Notes under the pieces: generated by a model | Database searches by the model: none | What the model was told of the DNA's origin: nothing | What the model saw: the letters and a program-made list of their open reading frames with translations, nothing else | In this document: piece after piece, positions 1-6,406 of the stretch | Position numbering within the stretch: the first letter of the stretch is position 1 | How the letters are laid out: every line of letters begins with the position of its first letter | Made by a program: the position numbers and the translations under genes | Assembly: GCA_946886255.1 (NCBI GenBank) | Contig: CAMPIG010000111.1 | Coordinates: 1 to 11,429 of the forward strand | Direction of reading: 5' to 3' | DNA length: 11,429 nt | From: an uncultured Cellvibrio sp. | GTDB lineage: Bacteria; Pseudomonadota; Gammaproteobacteria; Pseudomonadales; Cellvibrionaceae

Positions 1-26
1 CCAATCATTATTGTCGCGAGGTTTGT

Positions 27-818
27 ATGGTTATTTCTTTTTACCGTCTGGTATCCGTTCTTTTACTTTTCTCCTGCGCTTTTGCTCAAGCCCATACGCC
101 GTATCTGGCGCCCACGCGTTTTGAGCCGCTGAATCAGGGCTGGGTCACCCTCGATGCCTCCTTTGCCGAGGCTTTTTTTGTACCGGAAGTGGTGTTCGAT
201 AACAGCGAGTTTGCGGTATTGGATCAAGCGGGGCAGTGGATAAAACCCACCACCATCCAGCGCTTGAAAACCCGCGCCGTGGTTGAACACCAACTAATTG
301 AGAAAGGCACTTACCGTTTCAGCAGTGGTGTACGTCACGGCGCCGTCTTCCGCATGTATGAACTGGACGGTGAGCGCAAAGGGACGCGCGATCCCGCAGA
401 AGTCTTGCCAAAGGGTGCCAAGCTGTTGGATCACTTTCAATCCGTCACCCTCGCAGAAACCTATATCACGCTTGGCGCGCCGACCAAGCCTGCACTCGCG
501 GCGTACAACAAAGGTTTGGAAGTGGTTGCTGTTACGCACCCTAACGACGTGTATGACGGAGAAGTGTTTCGCGTGCAGTTGCTGTTCGATGGCAAGCCCC
601 TGGCTGCGCATGAACTGCAAGTATTTCCTGCCAATGGCCGCGAAGAAAAAGCGGTGGTGACAGCGACTACCGACGCACAAGGTTTTGCTGAGTTAACCAT
701 GCCGAGTGCCGCCACGTATTTGTTGCAGGTGCGTTATCGCCACGCTGCACCCAAGGGCGCACCGGCTCCGCAATACAGTTACACCTACACCCTGGCTTTT
801 GCCGTTAACGAACAATAA
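27..818 (+). CDS. Periplasmic DUF4198 (COG5266-type) protein
   Basis: 263 residues, complete. The ATG at 27 has a GAGG Shine-Dalgarno at 18-21. Residues 1-22 form a signal peptide ending in A-Q-A, so cleavage would leave His23 as the mature N-terminus, followed by T-P-Y-L-A-P. This matches the start of many DUF4198 proteins. The central part is beta-rich, and residues about 161-258 look like the Ig-like C-terminal domain of this family (N-K-G-L-E-V-V entry, D-A-Q-G-F turn). DUF4198/COG5266 proteins are periplasmic and occur near metal transport and metal reduction genes; their biochemical role is not settled. The next gene starts 17 bases downstream, so the two are probably co-transcribed with the EF-hand lipoprotein and the ApbE-DUF2271 gene. 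A lipoprotein reading at Cys17 is less likely because Phe15 is a poor lipobox residue. The family call is fairly sure; a role in metal binding or handling is inference. Confidence 0.8.
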   Translation: MVISFYRLVSVLLLFSCAFAQAHTPYLAPTRFEPLNQGWVTLDASFAEAFFVPEVVFDNSEFAVLDQAGQWIKPTTIQRLKTRAVVEHQLIEKGTYRFSSGVRHGAVFRMYELDGERKGTRDPAEVLPKGAKLLDHFQSVTLAETYITLGAPTKPALAAYNKGLEVVAVTHPNDVYDGEVFRVQLLFDGKPLAAHELQVFPANGREEKAVVTATTDAQGFAELTMPSAATYLLQVRYRHAAPKGAPAPQYSYTYTLAFAVNEQ

Positions 819-835
819 TTCTGCGGGGAAACTAT

Positions 836-1792
836 ATGAAAACATTTATTAAATCGTTTTGGCTGCTGACCCTTGCATTGCTGGTGGCTTGCCAGGCAAA
901 CACACCACTCAACAGCGCAAAAAAAAAACCTGCAAGTAAAGACGCTAAACAAACGGCTCGTGTCACCGGTCACGGCACCAGTGATGCGCATCGTCAGGCA
1001 TATATTACCGAGCTGGATGAGGACGGTGATGCGCGTGTTACGCAGGCGGAAGTGGAGGCCTTTCGAAAAAGCCGTTTTGATGATGCCGATGTAAACCGCA
1101 ACGGCTTGGTCGACGAAGATGAATACGTTGATGAGTACGCCGCGCGCCTTGAACAACAAATTGCCGGTGAACGTGCCGCGCATCTTGAGCAAACCGTAAC
1201 GCGGTTTAAATCGCTTGATAAAGACAAGAATGGCGTGATCAGTTGGGATGAATATAAAGCGTCCGGTGACCGCGCGTTTGCACATTTTGATAAGCAATCG
1301 ACCGGTATTGTGAGCGCTAACGCTAACGAAAAAACCGCACGACGTTCGCATTCAGTATTAGCCATGCCTACCTCGCATTCGTTGCAGGGTTTTCTCGAAA
1401 TCTACGATGAAGATGCTGATGGAACTGTCACGCGTGCGGAATTTGATCGTCATCGTGAGCAGGTATTTGCCGCAACCGATAGCGACAACAGCGGCGACTT
1501 GAATGCTGAAGAATATCGCATTGAATTTGAAACCCGTCTAGACCAGCAAGCTGATCGCGTGCGCGAAGCGCAGATCAAACAAGCCTATGTGCGTTTTGGC
1601 GTGCTCGATAAAAATCAAGATGAGGCGATTGACTGGAACGAATATGTAGCCATTGGCTTGCGCGGCTTTGAGCGCTGGGACGCTGATAAAAACGGTGTGG
1701 TGGATAGCCGTGATCCTTTGCCGGAACCGCGCGCGGCGCGCAAGGAAGAAGAAAAGGCGGCAGGAAAAAAACTGGCTGACGATGCTTATTAA
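836..1792 (+). CDS. EF-hand lipoprotein with eight calcium-loop motifs
   Basis: 318 residues. The ATG at 836 has GGGGAA at 825-830. The signal peptide ends in a good lipobox, L-V-A-C, with acylation expected at Cys19 and Gln at +2, which favours the outer membrane. A short Lys/Ala linker follows. EF-hand loops begin at residues 61, 85, 128, 152, 191, 215, 258 and 282. Loops at 85, 128, 191 and 215 are closest to the consensus (D-x-D/N-x-D/N-G ... E). The loop at 152 is degenerate, and the last loop ends in Asp instead of Glu. The first four loops align without gaps to the last four at an offset of 130 residues, so the protein is a tandem duplication. The C-terminus is Lys/Glu-rich. It is likely a calcium-binding envelope protein; its partner is unknown. 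It lies 17 bases after the DUF4198 gene and 16 bases before the ApbE-DUF2271 gene. A run of ten A at 919-928 falls just after the lipobox codons. Confidence 0.88.
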   Translation: MKTFIKSFWLLTLALLVACQANTPLNSAKKKPASKDAKQTARVTGHGTSDAHRQAYITELDEDGDARVTQAEVEAFRKSRFDDADVNRNGLVDEDEYVDEYAARLEQQIAGERAAHLEQTVTRFKSLDKDKNGVISWDEYKASGDRAFAHFDKQSTGIVSANANEKTARRSHSVLAMPTSHSLQGFLEIYDEDADGTVTRAEFDRHREQVFAATDSDNSGDLNAEEYRIEFETRLDQQADRVREAQIKQAYVRFGVLDKNQDEAIDWNEYVAIGLRGFERWDADKNGVVDSRDPLPEPRAARKEEEKAAGKKLADDAY

Positions 1793-1808
1793 ATTCGGGT
1801 GATTCACC

Positions 1809-3257
1809 ATGCGCTGTTGTTTATTGTTCAGCCTGTTGATGTTAACCACCGTCGTGATGGCAACGACGGTTAACGCCGCCACTGATTACAGCGAAACGCA
1901 TCAACATATTTTGGGGACGGAGTTATCGCTCACATTAGTCGGTTTATCGCACACGGAAGCGCAAGACGTTAGCAAAAAAATAGTGCAGGACATTTCCCGC
2001 CTGGATGCTTTGCTCAGCAATTACCGTGACGACAGTGAAATAAGCCGATTGAATGCGCAGCAGCTGAAATCCCTGTCACCAGAGTTGCAGCAGGTTTTGC
2101 AGCTATGTGAGAGCTGGCGAGTAAAAACCGAGGCTGCATTCAGCTGCCGTATCGGTAATCTGTTGACCAGCTGGCGCAACGCCGCCGCGCTGGGTGAAGT
2201 GCCGGAACGCATTGCGTTACGCAAGGACGCGCGGCGGGCTGACACGGCAGAACTTAACGAACATTTCAGCAGTGGCGATGTGCAGTGGCAAATCGATGGC
2301 CTGGCCAAAGGTTACATTCTCGATCAGGTATTACATAAGGCTCGCGCGCTCGCCCCACAGGCCAGCGGCATCAAGATTGATATCGGCGGCGATGCGGTTT
2401 ACTGGGGCAGTAACGCGCAAGGTGCGCCCTGGCAAGTGGCTGTGGCAGAGCCGCAACACAGTCCGGATAACGCAAATTTTTACGGCGTATTGTCACTGCA
2501 ATCGCGCGCGGTGGCTTACAGCGGTCACAGCCGGCGCTATTGGGAAATCAACCATCGCCGTTTCAGTCACATCATCAATCCTGTTGATGGTTGGCCCGCC
2601 AGCAATGCGCCTTCCGCAATTGTGGTTGCCAATGACGCGGCCACGGCAGACGCACTGGCCACAGCGTTAACCGTAATGCCGATCAACGACGGGTTGGCAC
2701 TCGTCAAACGTTTACCCGATGTGGAGGCGTTAATCATGACGGAAACCGGAAAAATCTTTGCGTCCGACGGTTGGTACTCCTTGCTAATTCCCGATGAAGC
2801 GCATCGACCCTTGTGGGAAAACGACATGCAGTTTCTGGTGGAGTATGAAATACCGGCGTTAACCGTGGCGGAATATCGCCGCCCGTATGTGGCGGTGTGG
2901 ATAACAGATGCTGACAAAAAAGTTGTACGTCAATTATTGGTGCACGGTAAAAGCCTGCGCTGGCTGCGGGAAATTCCGCTCTGGTGGCGGCGTTACGGGC
3001 GCCGCGATGAATCCATGATTGATGGCCTCGCACGCCCGACGCCTGCGCCGGGGCAACACATGTTGGTGTGGGATGGGCGCGATGATCAGGGCCGCAAAGT
3101 TGACAAAGGCCATTATGTCTTGCACCTGGAGATTGCGCGGGAACATGGCGAGCGTGAATTAATCCGCGTGCCGTTTGAACTTTCTGGCCAAGCGTTTACG
3201 CAACAAGTGCACGGCGCAAAAGAAGTGGGTGCCGTGAAGGTAAGTTTTAAACCTTGA
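1809..3257 (+). CDS. ApbE-DUF2271 fusion: FAD:protein FMN transferase
   Basis: 482 residues with an N-terminal signal peptide (cleavage near V-N-A, residue 23), so it is exported. GGGTGA at 1797-1802 precedes the ATG at 1809. Residues about 30-335 are ApbE, which transfers FMN from FAD through a phosphoester bond to Thr/Ser of target proteins. Visible motifs are L-G-T-E at 36-39, L-S-N-Y-R-D-D-S-E-I-S-R-L-N near 69-82, Q-I-D-G-L-A-K-G-Y at 161-169, I-D-I-G-G-D at 190-195, V-A-Y-S-G near 235-239, H-I-I-N-P at 264-268 followed by D-G-W-P, and A-D-A-L-A-T-A-L at 280-287 (probable magnesium site). The enzyme looks intact. Residues about 340-480 match DUF2271: R-R-P-Y-V-A-V-W-I at 367-375, W-W-R-R near 402-405 and V-W-D-G-R-D at 430-435. 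ApbE and DUF2271 are usually separate proteins. A D-G-L-A-R-P-T stretch at 415-421 sits where I recall a flavin-acceptor-like D-x-x-S-x-A-T motif in this family. A cis substrate is therefore possible, though unproven. Confidence 0.87.
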   Translation: MRCCLLFSLLMLTTVVMATTVNAATDYSETHQHILGTELSLTLVGLSHTEAQDVSKKIVQDISRLDALLSNYRDDSEISRLNAQQLKSLSPELQQVLQLCESWRVKTEAAFSCRIGNLLTSWRNAAALGEVPERIALRKDARRADTAELNEHFSSGDVQWQIDGLAKGYILDQVLHKARALAPQASGIKIDIGGDAVYWGSNAQGAPWQVAVAEPQHSPDNANFYGVLSLQSRAVAYSGHSRRYWEINHRRFSHIINPVDGWPASNAPSAIVVANDAATADALATALTVMPINDGLALVKRLPDVEALIMTETGKIFASDGWYSLLIPDEAHRPLWENDMQFLVEYEIPALTVAEYRRPYVAVWITDADKKVVRQLLVHGKSLRWLREIPLWWRRYGRRDESMIDGLARPTPAPGQHMLVWDGRDDQGRKVDKGHYVLHLEIAREHGERELIRVPFELSGQAFTQQVHGAKEVGAVKVSFKP

Positions 3258-3378
3258 GAAATATTTTACTCAAAGCCAAATGCAACAAAAAAGACACACG
3301 CAATAACTGCATATAAAACGGCCGGATGGTCGCACAACAACCGGGTAATGCTTGCATGAATATCAAAATCAGAATGTT

Positions 3379-3386
3379 AAGAGGAG
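3379..3386 (+). promoter_or_regulatory. Strong Shine-Dalgarno of the TonB receptor gene
   Basis: AAGAGGAG lies 6 bases before the ATG at 3393 and fixes this start. The 135-base gap from 3258 to 3392 has no terminator after the ApbE-DUF2271 gene. It contains a TATAAA at 3312-3317 with only a poor -35 (AAGACA at 3291-3296, 15-base spacing), so read-through from the upstream genes and a separate weak promoter are both possible. I saw no Fur-box-like 19-base palindrome in this gap. Confidence 0.7.
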
Positions 3387-3392
3387 CATGTA

Positions 3393-5765
3393 ATGAAACC
3401 GGTTTTTTCCCTTCGTTGTTCATCCCGTCAGCGCGCATTGATACCGCTGGCTTTGGCTATCAGCCTGGTTAACCTTGCCCAGGCGCAGGAAAGCGCGAGC
3501 GAAACACAATTAGCCTTAAACAAAGTGACGATATCGGCGGAGGCAATTCAGTCCACCACCGAAAATACCCGCGTCCTTGATGCCGCTGAAATCGAAGATA
3601 ATCAGGCGCGCAACCTGGACGATCTGGTGCGCTACATTCCCGGCGTTGCCGTGGATGATATGGGCCGCTTTGGCAGCAACGGTTTTAACATTCGCGGCCT
3701 GGATGGTGATCGTGTTGCCATTACGGTTGATGGTTTGAGTTTGGGCGAGACTTTGAACCCCGCCAGCAATGCACCTTATGAATTTTTCAGCAGCGGACGT
3801 AGCGGTATCGATATTGATGCGATGAAGACCGTTGAAATTGTGAAGGGTGCTGATTCGATTTCGGCGGGCAGCGGTGCCCTTGGCGGCGCGGTAATGTTTG
3901 TCACCAAAGACCCGGCGGATTATTTAAAACCCGGCGTGGATGATACCCATCTTGGTATTAAACTTGGCTATGCCAATGCCAACGAAGAAACACTCGCTAC
4001 CGCAACACTGGCGAATCGTACAGGCAACTGGGAATCCGTATTGGTTTACACTCTGCGCGAAGGCCATGAAACAGAATCATTTTTCTCTGGCTCGCGCACG
4101 GCCATTGCCGGCACCGCGCGTGAAATTCCCGACCCGGTGGATTATGACAATGACAACATCTTGTTCAAACTGTATTACAACGCCAATGAAAATTCTCGAC
4201 TGGGCTTCGTCGCAGAACAATACAATGCCAATGCACAACTGGATAACCAGACTCGCCTGAACGCCTCGTATTTAACACGCACCACAGACGATGAGGTGGA
4301 GCGCGAACGTTACGGCGTTAATTATCTATGGCAAGCGAATAACACTTTGTTTGATGAACTGGATTGGCGTTACGATTATCAAACTGCTTACACCCTTGGC
4401 CACACGCATATGACCGTGCCTACCGGTTGTCCTGTTGGTGCAGACACACCTGCCATTGCGCCTTGCCACCGCACCGAGCACCGCGATTACGATCAGGAAT
4501 TGCATAAAACGGTTCTGCATCTGGATAAAAAGCTGGCGAATCACAGCATCAGTTACGGTGTGAGCCTGGAAGAAAAAAGCGTAACCTATGCCGACATAAA
4601 AACCCGCTACGTAGGCACTACGTCAGAAGTTGGCGTTGGATGGCCGGTAATCGGCGGCGACTTCGTTCCCGACACAGATATCAGTTCTTACAGTATTTAT
4701 GTGCGCGATCAAATTCATGTGGTTGACAACCGTTTGCTGCTCAATGCCGGTGTTCGTTTTGATCATTACGATTATTCGCCGTCATTAAATAACCCGCAAT
4801 ACGGTGATAATTCCGGCACGGTCGGCGATGTCACCTTTTCATCGCCCACCTGGCAGCTGGGTGCGAGTTGGAACCTCACGCCGCATCACGTATTGTGGAT
4901 TCAAACCGGAGCGGGCTTTCGTGCGCCCACCGTAGAAAATATGTATTTCTCGCCATCGACATCTATCGCCACGGAAGTCAGTAGCGGTGAGCAAGTGGAT
5001 TTATGGAACACGGTTTCCAACCCGAACCTGGAAGCGGAGGAAAGTCGCAATATTGAAGTGGGTTATCGTTGGCAAGGTGATCACCATGTATTCGGCGTGT
5101 CCGCCTATCGCAATGACTACACGAACTTTATTGATTACAACACAGTTGTGCGCAACGCCGAAGTGGAATACCAAACCTGTAACAGCGCCGGTACCACCTG
5201 CACCAGTTTCTTCGGCGATGAATACGACATGCTCGACAATGTTGGCGAAGTCACTGTTGAAGGTATTGAACTCGAAGCTCAATGGTTGCTCACTGAGCAA
5301 ATCCATTTACGCTTCGCTTATGCCTGGAGCGAAGGTGAAGAAAAAGATGGAACACCGCTGCAAAGTATTGTGCCTGCCTCCGGCATTATTGGCTTGGGTT
5401 ACGAAGCCTCGAGCGGTCGCTGGGCTGTAGAAACCAACGCGGTATTTTCCGATGGTAAAGACGAGGAGGATGCAATCACCATTGATACCGCCAACTTCAC
5501 CCAAATTCCGGCAGATTATTTTACCGAATACGGCGATTTCATTGTCGTGGATTTACAGGCGCGCTACAACATCACGCCGAACCTGAAACTTAATCTGGGT
5601 GTATACAACCTGTTTGACGAGGAATATATTCGCTGGCAACGCATTCGTTTTGTTAATCAGGGTTCTGCGGCGGGTGGTGCGCGTGGCGGGGTGAGCGAAG
5701 ATGGAATTCATCGCTATACCGAACCGGGTCGTAATTACCGGGTAAGCCTGGCGTATCAGTTCTAG
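3393..5765 (+). CDS. TonB-dependent receptor, hemoglobin/transferrin-like family
   Basis: 790 residues, complete. The signal peptide ends near A-Q-A at 29-31 (mature Q-E-S). A TonB-box-like segment, N-K-V-T-I-S-A, is at 43-49. The plug covers about 55-172, with the N-I-R-G-L-D-G-D-R-V motif at 99-108 and V-E-I-V-K-G-A-D at 147-154. The 22-strand barrel follows and ends in the usual C-terminal Phe. F-R-A-P at 509-512 and N-P-N-L at 553-556 are the two boxes seen in heme/hemoglobin receptors, but no histidine lies between them and none is in the plug, so heme as substrate is doubtful. Two likely surface loops carry Cys pairs: Cys346/Cys358, flanked by His337, His339, His359 and His363, and Cys596/Cys603. 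The protein imports a scarce ligand across the outer membrane using TonB-ExbB-ExbD energy. The upstream redox-type genes suggest a metal or metal chelate. The family call is sure; the substrate is unknown. Confidence 0.92.
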   Translation: MKPVFSLRCSSRQRALIPLALAISLVNLAQAQESASETQLALNKVTISAEAIQSTTENTRVLDAAEIEDNQARNLDDLVRYIPGVAVDDMGRFGSNGFNIRGLDGDRVAITVDGLSLGETLNPASNAPYEFFSSGRSGIDIDAMKTVEIVKGADSISAGSGALGGAVMFVTKDPADYLKPGVDDTHLGIKLGYANANEETLATATLANRTGNWESVLVYTLREGHETESFFSGSRTAIAGTAREIPDPVDYDNDNILFKLYYNANENSRLGFVAEQYNANAQLDNQTRLNASYLTRTTDDEVERERYGVNYLWQANNTLFDELDWRYDYQTAYTLGHTHMTVPTGCPVGADTPAIAPCHRTEHRDYDQELHKTVLHLDKKLANHSISYGVSLEEKSVTYADIKTRYVGTTSEVGVGWPVIGGDFVPDTDISSYSIYVRDQIHVVDNRLLLNAGVRFDHYDYSPSLNNPQYGDNSGTVGDVTFSSPTWQLGASWNLTPHHVLWIQTGAGFRAPTVENMYFSPSTSIATEVSSGEQVDLWNTVSNPNLEAEESRNIEVGYRWQGDHHVFGVSAYRNDYTNFIDYNTVVRNAEVEYQTCNSAGTTCTSFFGDEYDMLDNVGEVTVEGIELEAQWLLTEQIHLRFAYAWSEGEEKDGTPLQSIVPASGIIGLGYEASSGRWAVETNAVFSDGKDEEDAITIDTANFTQIPADYFTEYGDFIVVDLQARYNITPNLKLNLGVYNLFDEEYIRWQRIRFVNQGSAAGGARGGVSEDGIHRYTEPGRNYRVSLAYQF

Positions 5766-5772
5766 CTTCATC

Positions 5773-5797
5773 AGGGCCCTTCGGGGTCCTTTCTTCG
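5773..5797 (+). terminator. Intrinsic terminator with UUCG loop
   Basis: A 7-base-pair stem (AGGGCCC at 5773-5779 with GGGTCCT at 5784-5790, one G-U pair) is closed by a TTCG tetraloop on a C-G pair, which is unusually stable. A T-rich stretch, TTTCTT, follows at 5790-5795. It lies 7 bases after the TonB receptor stop codon and ends that transcript. Confidence 0.88.
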
Positions 5798-5830
5798 ATT
5801 CCTTGACCGCTCCCCTCAGCTGCTTTTCCC

Positions 5831-5839
5831 TGCTACTAT
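5831..5839 (+). promoter_or_regulatory. Candidate extended -10 promoter
   Basis: TGCTACTAT matches the extended -10 form TGnTAnnAT. TTGACC at 5803-5808 resembles a -35, but it is 25 bases away, too far to pair with it. If active, transcription would start near 5846 and the hairpin at 5850-5873 would sit at the 5' end of the message for the small lipoprotein gene. Confidence 0.35.
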
Positions 5840-5849
5840 TCAATAAAAG

Positions 5850-5873
5850 GCCAGCGCGCATCCCCGTGCTGGC
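5850..5873. repeat. GC-rich inverted repeat between terminator and lipoprotein gene
   Basis: GCCAGCGCG (5850-5858) pairs with CGTGCTGGC (5865-5873), 9 base pairs with one G-U and a 6-base loop. On the plus strand it is preceded by AATAAAAG and followed by mixed bases. On the minus strand the stem is followed by CTTTTATT, the form of an intrinsic terminator. It could stop antisense transcription from the right, or structure the leader of the downstream lipoprotein gene. Confidence 0.55.
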
Positions 5874-5903
5874 TACTAATACTTGATAGTTAGCACATTG
5901 CCT

Positions 5904-6302
5904 ATGAAAAAACTGATTACTTCGCTGTTACTTTTTGTCGCGGTTTCCGGTGCAGGCTGTGACAGCTTTACCGATCCAGCGACACGCCTGGCTTATGCGA
6001 TAGAAGGTGGGGTAGGTAACCTCAAGCATCAGCCGAATGCCCAGTATCTTATCGACCAGCTGAGTCCGGCGGATGGAGACGAATGTACGGGCCCTTATAA
6101 AGTGCAATTGGATAAAGTAGGCGCGATTATTATCTGGTGTCTGGATGCTACAGGACGTGTGGAAACGAGCCACAGTACGTCTTATCACGCGCGCTTTGTT
6201 AATACACCGGAAACAATTCTTGTAGAAAAGCCAGCCGGGTCCACATTAACTATTACTTTGGAACGGCGCGATGGATTGGCAATTATCACCGATGTGGAGT
6301 GA
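5904..6302 (+). CDS. Small predicted lipoprotein of unknown function
   Basis: 132 residues from the ATG at 5904. An in-frame TTG at 5883 would add seven residues ahead of a normal M-K-K signal start, so I prefer the ATG. No clear Shine-Dalgarno precedes either. Residues 1-18 are a signal peptide with a Lys-Lys start and hydrophobic core; Cys19 follows G-A-G, a weak lipobox, and acidic Asp20 follows. The mature part has two further cysteines, in E-C-T-G and I-W-C-L-D contexts, which could form a disulfide, and looks like a small beta-rich domain. I do not recognise a family. The gene is probably monocistronic: it sits between the TonB receptor terminator and a terminator inside the convergent csbD gene. 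Confidence 0.65.
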   Translation: MKKLITSLLLFVAVSGAGCDSFTDPATRLAYAIEGGVGNLKHQPNAQYLIDQLSPADGDECTGPYKVQLDKVGAIIIWCLDATGRVETSHSTSYHARFVNTPETILVEKPAGSTLTITLERRDGLAIITDVE

Positions 6303-6372
6303 TGGCAGGGGTTGATAATTGTTAGTAATTGTAAAGGAAGCGTGAACAGCACAGCAATACTTTGCAATCCTG

Positions 6373-6392
6373 ATTTTACTTCACTGTAAAAT
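6373..6392. repeat. AT-rich inverted repeat in a convergent gap
   Basis: ATTTTAC (6373-6379) and GTAAAAT (6386-6392) form a perfect 7-base inverted repeat with a 6-base spacer. It lies downstream of csbD on the minus strand and downstream of the lipoprotein gene on the plus strand. With a single G-C pair it would be a weak terminator; it could also be a protein-binding site. Confidence 0.45.
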
Positions 6393-6406
6393 ATGGCATC
6401 TGGTGC

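Noticed and set aside
785..1351. A 188-residue open frame on the minus strand inside the EF-hand gene
   Set aside because: It lies antisense to a gene with clear EF-hand repeats and a lipobox, and its translation shows no recognisable domain. It is a shadow of the real frame.
1974..1980. A seven-A run early in the ApbE-DUF2271 gene as a phase-variation site
   Set aside because: Seven is a common run length in coding sequence, and the frame is intact.
3258..3392. Possible Fur-regulated promoter ahead of the TonB receptor
   Set aside because: I looked for the 19-base palindromic Fur-box pattern and saw nothing close to it; only a weak TATAAA is present.
3388..3393. ATG directly followed by TAA just before the TonB receptor start, like a minimal leader ORF
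   Set aside because: It is only 1 base from the Shine-Dalgarno, too close for initiation, while the ATG at 3393 is ideally spaced. It is most likely chance.
5883..5903. TTG start giving a seven-residue longer lipoprotein
   Set aside because: It places extra residues ahead of a typical M-K-K signal peptide and has no ribosome binding site of its own.
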